Part shown: positions 17,316 to 26,430 of the stretch, piece by piece | How the letters are laid out: each line of letters opens with the position of its first letter | How positions within the stretch are numbered: the first letter of the stretch is position 1 | NCBI GenBank assembly: GCA_946542925.1 | Contig: CAMNLA010000052.1 | Location: 1-64,000, forward strand | Direction: 5' to 3' | DNA length: 64,000 nucleotides | Source of the DNA: UBA4363 sp002393965 | GTDB lineage: Bacteria > Bacteroidota > Bacteroidia > Bacteroidales > Paludibacteraceae | Program-made: the position numbers and the translations under genes | Notes under the pieces: model-generated | Database searches by the model: none | The model's input: the letters and a program-made list of their open reading frames with translations, nothing else | Told to the model about the DNA's origin: nothing

Positions 17316-19934
17316 ATGGAACTTGCCAGCAAGTACAACCCGAATAACGTCGAATCAAAATGGTATCAGTATTGGCTCGACAATCGGTTCTTTCATTCGG
17401 TACCGGACCAGCGTAAACCTTATACCATCGTCATTCCGCCTCCTAACGTAACTGGCGTTCTGCACATGGGACACATGCTGAATAATACAATTCAGGATAT
17501 TCTGGTCAGAAGGGCACGCATGAAGGGATTCAACGCTTGCTGGGTTCCGGGTACGGACCACGCCTCCATCGCTACCGAAGCAAAGGTGGTTAATAAACTG
17601 GCAACTGAAGGCATCCGGAAGACCGATCTTACACGCGAACAGTTCCTCGAACACGCTTGGGACTGGACCCGCGAACATGGTGGCATCATCCTCGAACAAC
17701 TCAAGAAACTCGGCGCTTCCTGCGATTGGGACCGCACTTGCTTTACGATGGATGACGTGCGCTCCGAGAGCGTTATCAAGGTATTTGTCGATCTTTACGA
17801 GAAAGGTCTTATCTACCGAGGCGTACGCATGGTGAACTGGGACCCGCAGGCTCAGACTGCCCTTTCCGACGAGGAGGTGATCTATAAGGAACACCCTGGC
17901 AAACTCTACTACCTGCGCTACAGAATCGTCGGCGAGGACGGATACGCCGTCGTCGCTACGACACGTCCGGAAACAATCTTCGGCGATACAGCCATGTGTA
18001 TCAACCCTCTGGACCCGAAGAATCAACACCTCAGAGGAAAAAAAGTGATCGTGCCTATCGTAGGACGCGAAATTCCTGTCATTGAGGATGAATATGTGGA
18101 TATCGATTTCGGTACCGGATGCCTTAAGGTGACTCCGGCACACGATGTCAATGACTATATGCTCGGCGAGAAATACAATCTCGAGGTCATCGATATCTTT
18201 AATGATAACGGTACGCTCAATGCCGCTGGAGGTCCGGACTATGAAGGGAAGGACCGCTTCGAGGTGCGCGACCTGATAGAGAAGGACCTGGAACGTCATC
18301 AACTGCTCGAGAAGACCGAGGCATATACGAATAACGTCGGATTCTCCGAACGGACGAATGTACCGATCGAACCGAAACTCTCTATGCAGTGGTTCCTGAA
18401 AATGGAGGACCTGGTGAAACCGGCTCTCGAGGCCGTTATGAACGATACTATCAAACTCCATCCGTCTAAATTCAAGAATACCTATCGCCACTGGATGGAG
18501 AACGTGAAGGATTGGTGCATCTCTCGCCAATTATGGTGGGGACACCGCATCCCGGCTTGGTTCCTGCCGGAAGGAGGGTTCGTCGTGGCCCGGAATGAGC
18601 AGGAGGCCCTCGAGAAGGCTGTCGCAAAGACCGGCAAAAAGGATCTTAAGGTCGAAGACCTGCGACAGGAGTCCGATTGCCTCGACACATGGTTCTCGTC
18701 TTGGTTGTGGCCGATTTCAGTCTTCGACGGCATCAACCACCCCGACAACGAGGACATCTCCTACTACTACCCTACCAACGATCTCGTGACTGGACCGGAT
18801 ATCCTCTTCTTCTGGGTCGCTCGCATGATCATCTCCGGATATGAATATCGTAAGCAACCGTGCTTCCGGAATGTCTATCTGACTGGTATCGTACGCGACA
18901 AACTCGGACGTAAGATGTCTAAGTCTCTCGGCAATTCTCCAGATCCGATCGAACTGATCAATAAATACGGGGCTGACGGCGTACGTATGGGTATGATGTT
19001 GGCTGCACCTGCCGGCAACGATATCCTGTTCGATGAGACACTCTGCGAACAGGGACGCAATTTCAATAATAAGATATGGAATGCCCTCCGACTGATCAAT
19101 AACTGGGAAAAGGCGGAGATCGAACAACCGAAATCCGCTCAGACTGCCGTCCGGTGGTTCCAGTCGAAACTCAGCAGTGCCATCCTGGAGATTGACGACC
19201 TCTTCTCCAAATACCGTATCTCAGATGCTCTGATGACGGTGTACCGCCTCTTCTGGGACGATTTCTCCGCCTGGTACCTCGAACTTATCAAGCCTGCTTA
19301 CGGTCAGCCGATCGATTCAGTAACCTACGAGGAAACGATCTCGTTCTTCGAGTCGCTCGCCCAACTGCTGCATCCTTTCATGCCGTTCATTACTGAGGAA
19401 CTCTACCAGTCTTTGCGTACAAGAGAGTCGAAAGACAGTATCATGGTCTCCAGAATGCCTCAGGCAAAGGAGATCGACTCCTCCCTCCTTTCTAAGTTCG
19501 AGGAGGCAAAGCAGATCGTCTCCGGCATCAGAGCCGTCCGCAAGGATAAGGGCATCGCCAACAAGGAACCGCTGGAACTTCAGATCCTTGGACAGAACCA
19601 GATACTCGACGATGTCATACGCAAAATGGGCAACCTCAAGGAGGTGAATTACGTGAAGGAGAAATCTCCTTCCTCCGCTTCTTTCCTCGTGGATATCGTC
19701 GAGTACTCAATCCCTCTGGAGAATAATATCGATGTCGAGAGCGAAATACGTAAGATGCAGGAGGAGATAAACTACCTCCAGGGATTCTTGAATTCCGTTA
19801 TGAAGAAACTGTCTAACGAACGGTTCGTTCAGAATGCAAAACCGGAAATCGTCGAAGTCGAGAGGAAGAAGAAGAGCGATGCCGAATCCAAGATCCAGGC
19901 TTTGCAGGATTCCATCGCTGCATTAAGGAAATAG
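17316..19934 (+). CDS. valS: Valyl-tRNA synthetase
   Basis: 872 residues, class I synthetase that charges tRNA-Val. It has the HIGH-type motif in NVTGVLHMGHML, the TDHASIATEAKV segment, an editing (CP1) domain at about 200-400 with ATTRPETIFGD, the KMSKS motif in GRKMSKSLGNSPDPIEL, the anticodon-binding domain with FSAWYLELIKP, and a C-terminal coiled coil (last ~70 residues, KMQEEINYLQGFLNSVMKKLSNERFV). The length fits bacterial ValS. The oxidoreductase operon starts 39 bases downstream on the same strand. Confidence 0.97.
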   Translation: MELASKYNPNNVESKWYQYWLDNRFFHSVPDQRKPYTIVIPPPNVTGVLHMGHMLNNTIQDILVRRARMKGFNACWVPGTDHASIATEAKVVNKLATEGIRKTDLTREQFLEHAWDWTREHGGIILEQLKKLGASCDWDRTCFTMDDVRSESVIKVFVDLYEKGLIYRGVRMVNWDPQAQTALSDEEVIYKEHPGKLYYLRYRIVGEDGYAVVATTRPETIFGDTAMCINPLDPKNQHLRGKKVIVPIVGREIPVIEDEYVDIDFGTGCLKVTPAHDVNDYMLGEKYNLEVIDIFNDNGTLNAAGGPDYEGKDRFEVRDLIEKDLERHQLLEKTEAYTNNVGFSERTNVPIEPKLSMQWFLKMEDLVKPALEAVMNDTIKLHPSKFKNTYRHWMENVKDWCISRQLWWGHRIPAWFLPEGGFVVARNEQEALEKAVAKTGKKDLKVEDLRQESDCLDTWFSSWLWPISVFDGINHPDNEDISYYYPTNDLVTGPDILFFWVARMIISGYEYRKQPCFRNVYLTGIVRDKLGRKMSKSLGNSPDPIELINKYGADGVRMGMMLAAPAGNDILFDETLCEQGRNFNNKIWNALRLINNWEKAEIEQPKSAQTAVRWFQSKLSSAILEIDDLFSKYRISDALMTVYRLFWDDFSAWYLELIKPAYGQPIDSVTYEETISFFESLAQLLHPFMPFITEELYQSLRTRESKDSIMVSRMPQAKEIDSSLLSKFEEAKQIVSGIRAVRKDKGIANKEPLELQILGQNQILDDVIRKMGNLKEVNYVKEKSPSSASFLVDIVEYSIPLENNIDVESEIRKMQEEINYLQGFLNSVMKKLSNERFVQNAKPEIVEVERKKKSDAESKIQALQDSIAALRK

Positions 19935-19973
19935 GATTTTCTCAAAGTAAAAAAAGTAAAAACCTACAATTAT

Positions 19974-20213
19974 ATGGGTACTAAAATCAAGGGTGCGATA
20001 CTTGTCAACGAAGAACGCTGCAAAGGATGTGGACTGTGCGTCGTCGCATGTCCGCACGACGTGTTGACTCTCTCGAAGAAGGTCAATGCGAAAGGCTACA
20101 ATTTTGCCACGATGGAACATCCGGACGCTTGCGTCGGATGTGCTTCATGCGGCTATGTTTGTCCGGATGCATGCATATCCGTCTATCGTACAAAGGTCGA
20201 ATCCTCTAATTAA
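19974..20213 (+). CDS. 2-oxoacid:ferredoxin oxidoreductase, delta subunit (2x[4Fe-4S] ferredoxin)
   Basis: 79 residues with two CxxCxxCxxxCP clusters: CKGCGLCVVACPHDV and CVGCASCGYVCPDAC. It is the electron-transferring subunit of a pyruvate-ferredoxin-oxidoreductase-family enzyme. The next gene, the alpha subunit, starts 7 bases after its stop. Order delta-alpha-beta-gamma is the usual one for the Kor/Vor type enzymes of anaerobic Bacteroidales. Substrate (2-oxoglutarate or branched-chain 2-oxoacids) cannot be decided from this subunit. Confidence 0.9.
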   Translation: MGTKIKGAILVNEERCKGCGLCVVACPHDVLTLSKKVNAKGYNFATMEHPDACVGCASCGYVCPDACISVYRTKVESSN

Positions 20214-20220
20214 AAAAATC

Positions 20221-21303
20221 ATGGCAGAAGAAATACAGTTACTGAAAGGAAACGAAGCACTGGCTCTGGCAGCCATTCGCTCCGGCGCCGACGGCTATTT
20301 CGGCTATCCCATCACTCCTCAATCCGAGGTCATGGAGACTCTGATGGCTGTCGAACCGTGGAAAACAACCGGAATGGTGGTGCTGCAGGCTGAGAGTGAG
20401 TTATCATCCATCAATATGGTGTACGGCGGCGCTGCGGCCGGAAAACAGGTCATGACGTCCTCCTCTTCTCCAGGCATTTCGCTCATGCAGGAAGGCATTT
20501 CCTATATCGCTGCATGCGAGCTGCCGTGCCTGATTGTCAATGTGCAGCGCGGAGGACCTGGACTCGGTACGATCCAACCTTCACAGTCGGACTATTTCCA
20601 GGCTACCAAGGGGGGCGGACATGGTGACTACCATCTCATCGTTCTGGCTCCAGCTTCCGTTCAGGAAATGGCGGATTTCACGGTCCTCGCCTTCGATCTC
20701 GCTTTCAAATACCGCAATCCGGTCATGATGCTGGCGGATGGACTGATCGGACAGATGATGGAAAAGGTGGTGCTGCCAGAACAACGGCCACGACGCACGA
20801 TGGAACAAATCAAGGAACAATGCCCGTGGGCAACATGGGGCAAACCGTCTTCGCGCAAACCGAATATCATAACGTCACTGGAACTCGACTCCAAGGATAT
20901 GGAACAGAATAACTTGCGCCTCCAGAAGAAGTATAAGGAAATCTCCGATCACGAGGTGCGATACGAGGAGTTCGAGACGTCCGACGCAGAGTATCTGCTC
21001 ATCGCCTTCGGCGCATGCGCACGCATCTGCCAGAAGGCCGTCGAGGAGGCTCGCGCTCAGGGTATCCGACTGGGGTTGATACGTCCTGTCACGCTGTGGC
21101 CTTTCCCTTATAAAGCCATCGCCGAACAGGCAAACAAGGTCAAGGGTATCCTTTCCGTGGAGATGAATGCCGGTCAGATGGTGGAGGATGTGCGCCTGGC
21201 TGTGAAAGGAAACGTGCCAGTCGAGTTCTTCGGACGTCTCGGAGGTATTATCCCGACACCCGATGAGATTGTAACCGCCTTAAAGGAAAAAATTATCAAA
21301 TAA
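20221..21303 (+). CDS. 2-oxoacid:ferredoxin oxidoreductase, alpha subunit (KorA/VorB type)
   Basis: 360 residues from ATG 20221 (MAEEIQLLKGNEALALAAIRSGADGYFGYPITPQSEV). Domain I of the PFOR family is followed by domain II (residues ~215-350: EYLLIAFGACARICQKAVEEAR, LGLIRPVTLWPFP). The subunit forms, with beta, the thiamin-pyrophosphate site that decarboxylates 2-oxoacids and makes acyl-CoA while reducing ferredoxin. The frame is open 45 codons upstream, over the ferredoxin gene, but family alignment begins at MAEEIQ. The beta subunit follows after 8 bases. Confidence 0.92.
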   Translation: MAEEIQLLKGNEALALAAIRSGADGYFGYPITPQSEVMETLMAVEPWKTTGMVVLQAESELSSINMVYGGAAAGKQVMTSSSSPGISLMQEGISYIAACELPCLIVNVQRGGPGLGTIQPSQSDYFQATKGGGHGDYHLIVLAPASVQEMADFTVLAFDLAFKYRNPVMMLADGLIGQMMEKVVLPEQRPRRTMEQIKEQCPWATWGKPSSRKPNIITSLELDSKDMEQNNLRLQKKYKEISDHEVRYEEFETSDAEYLLIAFGACARICQKAVEEARAQGIRLGLIRPVTLWPFPYKAIAEQANKVKGILSVEMNAGQMVEDVRLAVKGNVPVEFFGRLGGIIPTPDEIVTALKEKIIK

Positions 21304-21311
21304 TCACAGGT

Positions 21312-22070
21312 ATGGAAAACGATATTTTCAAACCCGAAAATCTGGTATATACGAAGACCCCCGTACTGAACGATACGCCTATGCATTATTGCCCGGGATG
21401 TAGCCACGGGGTCGTTCACAAACTGGTGGCTGAGGTCGTGGACGAAATGGGGATTCAGGAAGATACGATTGGCATTGCACCCGTCGGATGTGCCGTATTC
21501 GCCTATCGCTATTTTGAAATGGATTTCCAGGAAGCCGCTCACGGACGCGCTCCAGCTGTGGCAACGGCTATCAAACGACTCTATCCGGAGAAGTATGTGT
21601 TTACCTATCAGGGCGACGGCGACCTCGCTGCCATCGGTACGGCGGAGACAATACACGCTTGCAACCGCGGCGAGAATATCCTGATCATCTTTATCAATAA
21701 TGCGATCTACGGCATGACCGGCGGACAGATGGCTCCGACAACACTGGAGGGCATGAAGACCTCAACCTGCCCCTACGGACGCGATACGACGATCAATGGT
21801 TACCCGCTGAATATCACTGATCTGCTGGTTCAACTCAAGGGAACCAGGTACATCACTCGACAGAGCGTCCACAATGCCGCCTCTATCCTCAAAGCAAAAA
21901 AGGCACTGAAGAAGGGCTTCCAGAACTGCATGGAGAAGAAGGGAACATCCGTTATCGAGTTCGTTTCTACCTGTAATTCCGGCTGGAAGATGTCTCCCGC
22001 CAAAGCCAATGAATGGATGGTCGAGAATATGTTCAAGGCTTATCCGCTGGGCGATCTGAAAGATATTTAA
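21312..22070 (+). CDS. 2-oxoacid:ferredoxin oxidoreductase, beta subunit (TPP-binding)
   Basis: 252 residues. The N-terminal cysteine motif HYCPGCSHGV and the thiamin-pyrophosphate motif GDGDLAAIGTAETIHACNRGENILIIFINNAIYGMTGGQMAPTT are complete. It binds TPP and catalyses 2-oxoacid decarboxylation with the alpha subunit. The operon context (ferredoxin, alpha, beta, gamma with gaps of 7, 8 and 25 bases) indicates a four-subunit enzyme. The same cell makes its own thiamin from the operon at 22935-28215, immediately beyond the terminator. Confidence 0.93.
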   Translation: MENDIFKPENLVYTKTPVLNDTPMHYCPGCSHGVVHKLVAEVVDEMGIQEDTIGIAPVGCAVFAYRYFEMDFQEAAHGRAPAVATAIKRLYPEKYVFTYQGDGDLAAIGTAETIHACNRGENILIIFINNAIYGMTGGQMAPTTLEGMKTSTCPYGRDTTINGYPLNITDLLVQLKGTRYITRQSVHNAASILKAKKALKKGFQNCMEKKGTSVIEFVSTCNSGWKMSPAKANEWMVENMFKAYPLGDLKDI

Positions 22071-22095
22071 TTCCAATCTCTTATCCCGATTAAGT

Positions 22096-22641
22096 ATGAA
22101 AGAAGAAATCATTATAGCAGGGTTCGGAGGACAGGGTGTGCTCTCCATGGGGAAGATTCTTGCCTACTCAGGACTCATGGAAGGACACGAGGTGTCTTGG
22201 ATGCCTTCCTACGGACCGGAACAGCGAGGCGGTACGGCCAACGTGACGGTCATCGTGTCCGAGGACCGCATCTCCTCCCCGATTCTCAATACGTACGACA
22301 CCGCCATTATTCTCAACCAGCAGTCTCTCGATAAGTTCGAGCCTACCATCAAACCTGGTGGGTGTCTCATCTACGACGGCTACGGTATCTCCACTCCTCC
22401 ACAACGCAAGGATATCAATGTCTATCGCATTGATGCCATGACGAAGTCGGTGGAACTGAAGACGACAAAGGTGTTCAATATGATTGTCCTCGGCGGTTTC
22501 CTTAAGGTGCGTCCAATCGTTCGGATGGAGAACGTGATTCTCGGACTCAAGAAGTCCCTGCCCGAAAGACACCATAAACTCATTCCAATGAATGAGGAGG
22601 CTATCCGCGTCGGGATGGATCTCATCCAGAAGATGAACTGA
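22096..22641 (+). CDS. 2-oxoacid:ferredoxin oxidoreductase, gamma subunit
   Basis: 181 residues. The family signature GFGGQGVLSMGKILAYSG at the N-terminus, the substrate-side motif WMPSYGPEQRGGTANVTVIVSE and the C-terminal EAIRVGMDLI are present. It completes the PFOR-type enzyme. A strong terminator starts about 55 bases downstream and closes the operon. Confidence 0.92.
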   Translation: MKEEIIIAGFGGQGVLSMGKILAYSGLMEGHEVSWMPSYGPEQRGGTANVTVIVSEDRISSPILNTYDTAIILNQQSLDKFEPTIKPGGCLIYDGYGISTPPQRKDINVYRIDAMTKSVELKTTKVFNMIVLGGFLKVRPIVRMENVILGLKKSLPERHHKLIPMNEEAIRVGMDLIQKMN

Positions 22642-22695
22642 TTCCCCCCTCTCCTCTTCCTCCAATTCTCCCTTCCTATCTGAAACAGGAACATC

Positions 22696-22752
22696 CATTA
22701 CATACAAAAAAAGTCCATTGGTTTCCCAAATGGACTTTTTTTGTATGTAATG
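22696..22752. terminator. Terminator after the oxidoreductase operon
   Basis: A perfect 24-bp stem (22696-22719 with 22729-22752) around a 9-base loop, with GTCCATT core and A7/T7 flanks. It can act on both strands, closing the plus-strand operon and catching minus-strand read-through from the SRP RNA. Confidence 0.9.
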
Positions 22753-22790
22753 AGCCGTGGCTCGTAACCACACTCTTCTGTTAGACAAAT

Positions 22791-22893
22791 AAAAAAGGGT
22801 AAGCGATCTACATCGCACCTGCTGCAACCTAATACCCTTGCTGTGTTCCCACCCTGGGGGATTCAAAGGGAGCTGGTCGTGTAGGACTTACCC
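22791..22893 (-). ncRNA. ffs: Signal recognition particle RNA, small bacterial type
   Basis: Read on the minus strand from 22893, the ends GGGTAAGTCC and GATCGCTTACCC pair to close a long hairpin. The apical part CCCAGGGTGGGAACACAGCAAGGGTA has the SRP helix 8 layout: GGAA-type tetraloop, the asymmetric and symmetric internal loops with ACAGCAAGG. It ends in a U run (TTTTTT) typical of intrinsic termination. The total of about 100 nt fits the 4.5S class. It is the RNA scaffold for Ffh in co-translational targeting. Confidence 0.88.
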
Positions 22894-22934
22894 GATGCAA
22901 AAATAGTCATTTTCGCTGAATAAGCAAAGGCTTT

Positions 22935-23537
22935 TTACGAACAAAGGGCCGTTAATTGACGGAAATGACGGATGAGGTCTTCCTCTTTCCGGTTCCACAG
23001 ATCTCCCAAGACAGCGACTCCGCCGAATCCGTACGAGGCTACTTCTCCGATGTTCTCCGCTCTGATTCCTCCCAAGGCAATGACGTTTCCGTCGAGAAGG
23101 CCTTCTTCTGATGCTTGCTTCAGTTCTTGACCGGAATACGCCGAACGATAACCGCACTTGGAGATGCTGTCAAAGATCGGACTCAGAAAACAGTAGTCAT
23201 ACTTCTCCCTCTCTTCTTTCAGCTCGTCCAGACTGTGACACGAACGGGAGACCGTGCGCCCGTCCGTCCGTAACGAGTCCTCGACGTGGGGATTTCGACG
23301 GTTGACGTGCAACCCTCCCACTCCGTATTTCTCCGCCAGGCGGAAATGGTCGTGCAGTACAATACGCCCATGATATTCTTCTGGAATGGATATCAGCAGA
23401 CGCTCCGTCTCTTCTTCTGTGGAGTCCGGCTTCCGCAGGTGCAGACACTCCAGACCTTCTTCGAAGAGACGGACCAGCAGTTCCGACTCCTCTTGCATGA
23501 TTTTGGATGACGTGATGACGATCAGACGCATGGCCAT
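22935..23537 (-). CDS. ThiE/TenI-family protein, probably TenI-like thiazole tautomerase
   Basis: 200 residues, a TIM-barrel relative of thiamin phosphate synthase. Compared with the ThiE at 27242, it lacks the Mg-binding pairs: LHDH replaces DDR and LHVNRRN replaces HLGKDD, and DSISK replaces the TTTK pyrophosphate loop. The histidine of the SRSCHS motif, used in B. subtilis TenI, is kept. This favours thiazole tautomerase over synthase. It begins 1 base after the thiH stop codon and is the last gene of the thi operon. An in-frame second ATG two codons later is also possible. Confidence 0.8.
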   Translation of the reverse strand: MAMRLIVITSSKIMQEESELLVRLFEEGLECLHLRKPDSTEEETERLLISIPEEYHGRIVLHDHFRLAEKYGVGGLHVNRRNPHVEDSLRTDGRTVSRSCHSLDELKEEREKYDYCFLSPIFDSISKCGYRSAYSGQELKQASEEGLLDGNVIALGGIRAENIGEVASYGFGGVAVLGDLWNRKEEDLIRHFRQLTALCS

Positions 23538-23538
23538 G

Positions 23539-24651
23539 TCAGTTCATCACGTCATCCCAGTCTTTCCAGACTGGTTCCAGACCGAGTTTCTTCAGGTCCG
23601 AAACGACTTCGGTCGCTTTCCGCTCGTCACTGACGTGGAACTGCTCCAGACTCTCCTGCGGATGACTGTAACCTCCAGGCTCCGTATGACTTTCCGCACT
23701 CATCGTCGTGACTCCGAGCGTGGCCATGTTGTCCCTTATCTCTTTCGGTTCACGCGTCGAGTAACTGATATCGACGTCATGGTCGAAGATCCGAAAGGCA
23801 AAGGTCACTTGGGCAAGCTCACGGTCCGTCATGATGACGTTCGGCTGAAAACCGCCATTCTCACTCGGTCGCATGCGTGGGAAGTTGACGCTGTATTTCG
23901 TCTTCCAGTAGTTCTTCTCCAGGTAACGAAGGTGATAGGCCATCATGGTCACGTCCGTCCGCCAGTCTTCCAGACCGATCAGGGCTCCCATCCCGATGGT
24001 GTGGACACCAGCCATTCCCATACGGTCATAACCGTCCACACGCCATTCGAATTTCGATTTCATACCCCTCGGATGGTAGATATTGTATCGCTCTCGGTTA
24101 TAGGTCTCCTGAAAACAGATGACTCCGTTCAGCCCCTTCCCTACCAGGTATTCGTAATCTTCTACCGAGAGGGGCATGACCTCGATCTTGATGTTGGAGA
24201 AGTATTTGCGCGCCAACTCAATCGCACGGCCGATATAACGGGCATCGGCAACCGCAGGGTTCTCTCCCGTCAGCAACAGGATGTTCTCAAACGGACTGAG
24301 CTTTTTAATGGAACGGAACTCTTCTTCAATCTGCTCCATGCTCAGTACCGTTCGCTTCATTGGGTTGGAGATGTGAAAACTGCAATAGACACAGGAGTTA
24401 GTACACGAATTGGTCATGTACAAGGGGATGAACATCTGCATCGTCTTTCCGAATCGCTCCAACGTGTATTTTCGCGACAAACGGGCCATCTGTTCCAGAT
24501 AGGGCTCCGCCGCAGGGGATATCAAGGCCATCAGGTCTTCTACGCTGCAATGATTACGACCCAGCGCACGGAGGACGTCAGATTCCGTCTTGCTCATGAT
24601 CTTCTCGGTCGTCTCCGCCCAGGATATCTTCTTTAGTTTTTCTGAAAACAT
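23539..24651 (-). CDS. thiH: 2-iminoacetate synthase ThiH
   Basis: 370 residues. A radical SAM enzyme that cleaves tyrosine to 2-iminoacetate (dehydroglycine) for thiazole synthesis, the anaerobic alternative to ThiO. The iron-sulfur motif CxxxCxxC is in CTNSCVYC at about residues 83-90, followed by LLLTGENP and the ThiH C-terminal block TMSAESHTEPGGY. It lies between thiC (49-base gap) and tenI (1-base gap). Confidence 0.94.
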   Translation of the reverse strand: MFSEKLKKISWAETTEKIMSKTESDVLRALGRNHCSVEDLMALISPAAEPYLEQMARLSRKYTLERFGKTMQMFIPLYMTNSCTNSCVYCSFHISNPMKRTVLSMEQIEEEFRSIKKLSPFENILLLTGENPAVADARYIGRAIELARKYFSNIKIEVMPLSVEDYEYLVGKGLNGVICFQETYNRERYNIYHPRGMKSKFEWRVDGYDRMGMAGVHTIGMGALIGLEDWRTDVTMMAYHLRYLEKNYWKTKYSVNFPRMRPSENGGFQPNVIMTDRELAQVTFAFRIFDHDVDISYSTREPKEIRDNMATLGVTTMSAESHTEPGGYSHPQESLEQFHVSDERKATEVVSDLKKLGLEPVWKDWDDVMN

Positions 24652-24700
24652 GTTTATATCTAATATGTTATCTTATCTTTATTAAAGATTCAGTTGATGA

Positions 24701-26398
24701 TTACTTTCCACAGTTCTTCAAGTCGTGGCTGATCTTGGCGGCACAGAAGTTCGGCCCACACATCGTGCAGTATTCACCGTCTGTGTGCTTGCCGCTCTTG
24801 AAGTATTCCAAGGCTCGCTCCGGATCCAACGACAGGTTGAACTGGTCTTTCCACCGGAAGTCATATCGTGCTTTCGAGAGCGCGTTGTCACGGATAGTCG
24901 CTCCCGGATGCCCTTTGGCTATGTCCGCCGCATGGGCAGCGATCTTGTAGGCAATGACTCCAGCTCTCACGTCGTCTTTGTTCGGTAGGGCAAGGTGCTC
25001 CTTCGGCGTGACGTAGCAGAGCATCGCCGTGCCGAACCATCCGATCTGAGCCGCTCCGATGGCGGAGGTGATGTGGTCATAACCCGGCGCAATGTCCGTG
25101 ACCAAAGGACCCAACGTATAGAACGGCGCTTCGTGACAGGCGGTTAACTGACGGTCCATGTTCTCCCGTATCTTCTGCATCGGGACATGACCCGGACCTT
25201 CAATGAAGGCCTGCACGTTCTTGTCCCACGCACGGGTCACCAGTTCTCCCATCGTGTCCAACTCGGCGAACTGGGCTCGGTCGTTGGCATCGTAGGTCGA
25301 ACCGGGACGCAACCCGTCTCCCAACGAGACCGCTACGTCATACTGAGCCAGGATGTCACAGATGTCATCGAAATGCTCATACAGGAAACTCTCTCGGTCG
25401 TGTATCAGACACCACTTCGACATGATTGAACCACCCCTCGATACGATGCCGCACAGGCGGTCATCAGCGAGATGGACGTTATGACGACGGATGCCGCAGT
25501 GGATGGTGAAGTAATCGACTCCCTGCTCACACTGCTCGATCAGGGTGTCACGGAATACTTCCCACGTCAGGTCCTCGACTTTCCCATCGACTTTCTCCAA
25601 CGCCTGGTATATCGGCACCGTTCCCACTGGGACTGGACAGTTGCGGACAATCCATTCTCGCGTCTCATGTATGTTGTCACCCGTCGAGAGGTCCATCAGC
25701 GTGTCACCGCCCCACTTACAACTCCAGACCGCTTTCTCTACTTCTTCTTCGATCGAGGAGGTCGTGGCGGAGTTTCCGATGTTCGTGTTGATCTTCACCA
25801 GGAAGTTCCGACCGATTATCATCGGTTCCGCTTCCGGATGATTGATGTTGGCTGGCAGGACCGCACGCCCTGCGGCAATTTCGTCACGCACGAATTCCGG
25901 CGTGATATGTGTCGGGATGCCCAGTGCCTCACAGTTGAGGTTCTCTCGAATGGCAACGTATTCCATCTCCGGGGTGACAATGCCCTTCTTGGCATAATAC
26001 ATCTGCCCGATCTGCTCGCCCTCTTTGGCTCGGTACGGCAGGGCAATATGCTCGAATCGCAGGTGATCAAGCGAACGGTCTGCCTGACGCATCCTGCCGT
26101 ATTCCGACGTCACGTCTTTCAGACGTTCTACCCCTCCTCGACTCAGAATCCACTCCTCTCGCAGGCGTGGCAGGCCTTTCTTTAGGTCAATCTCTACTTG
26201 GGGGTCGCTGTAGGGACCCGACGTGTCGTAGATATAGACCTCCCCGTTGGACTCTTCGGTTCGGGTTCCGTCAGCACCGACATGGACCGTCGGTGTCAGT
26301 TTCACCTTGCGCATGCCGACCTTTATCTCTGGATACATTGTTCCGGACACATACACTTTTTCGCTGCCGGGAAAGTTGATTCGTATTTCGTTATCCAT
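24701..26398 (-). CDS. thiC: Phosphomethylpyrimidine synthase ThiC
   Basis: 565 residues. It converts aminoimidazole ribotide to hydroxymethylpyrimidine phosphate by radical SAM chemistry. Motifs are NINHPEAEPMIIGRNF, the SKWCLIHDRESFLYEHFDDICDI stretch, EGPGHVPM, and the C-terminal iron-sulfur motif CTMCGPNFC (CxxCxxxxC). An N-terminal ThiC-associated domain is present. Length is within the usual range. Gaps are 33 bases from thiG and 49 to thiH. Confidence 0.96.
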   Translation of the reverse strand: MDNEIRINFPGSEKVYVSGTMYPEIKVGMRKVKLTPTVHVGADGTRTEESNGEVYIYDTSGPYSDPQVEIDLKKGLPRLREEWILSRGGVERLKDVTSEYGRMRQADRSLDHLRFEHIALPYRAKEGEQIGQMYYAKKGIVTPEMEYVAIRENLNCEALGIPTHITPEFVRDEIAAGRAVLPANINHPEAEPMIIGRNFLVKINTNIGNSATTSSIEEEVEKAVWSCKWGGDTLMDLSTGDNIHETREWIVRNCPVPVGTVPIYQALEKVDGKVEDLTWEVFRDTLIEQCEQGVDYFTIHCGIRRHNVHLADDRLCGIVSRGGSIMSKWCLIHDRESFLYEHFDDICDILAQYDVAVSLGDGLRPGSTYDANDRAQFAELDTMGELVTRAWDKNVQAFIEGPGHVPMQKIRENMDRQLTACHEAPFYTLGPLVTDIAPGYDHITSAIGAAQIGWFGTAMLCYVTPKEHLALPNKDDVRAGVIAYKIAAHAADIAKGHPGATIRDNALSKARYDFRWKDQFNLSLDPERALEYFKSGKHTDGEYCTMCGPNFCAAKISHDLKNCGK

Positions 26399-26430
26399 GA
26401 TTGTTCTTGTTTGTTTCTGTTCGTTTGTTC

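Noticed and set aside
17355..18530. A 391-codon minus-strand frame
   Set aside because: It is the shadow of valS codon usage. The sense protein is unambiguous.
22797..22893. Considered a 6S RNA or tmRNA
   Set aside because: The closing stem, the GGAA-type loop with ACAGCAAGG and the size of about 100 nt fit SRP RNA. No tag-peptide frame or 6S central bubble is seen.
23386..24636. A 416-codon plus-strand frame
   Set aside because: Antisense to thiH and part of tenI. The radical SAM motif on the minus strand decides the coding strand.
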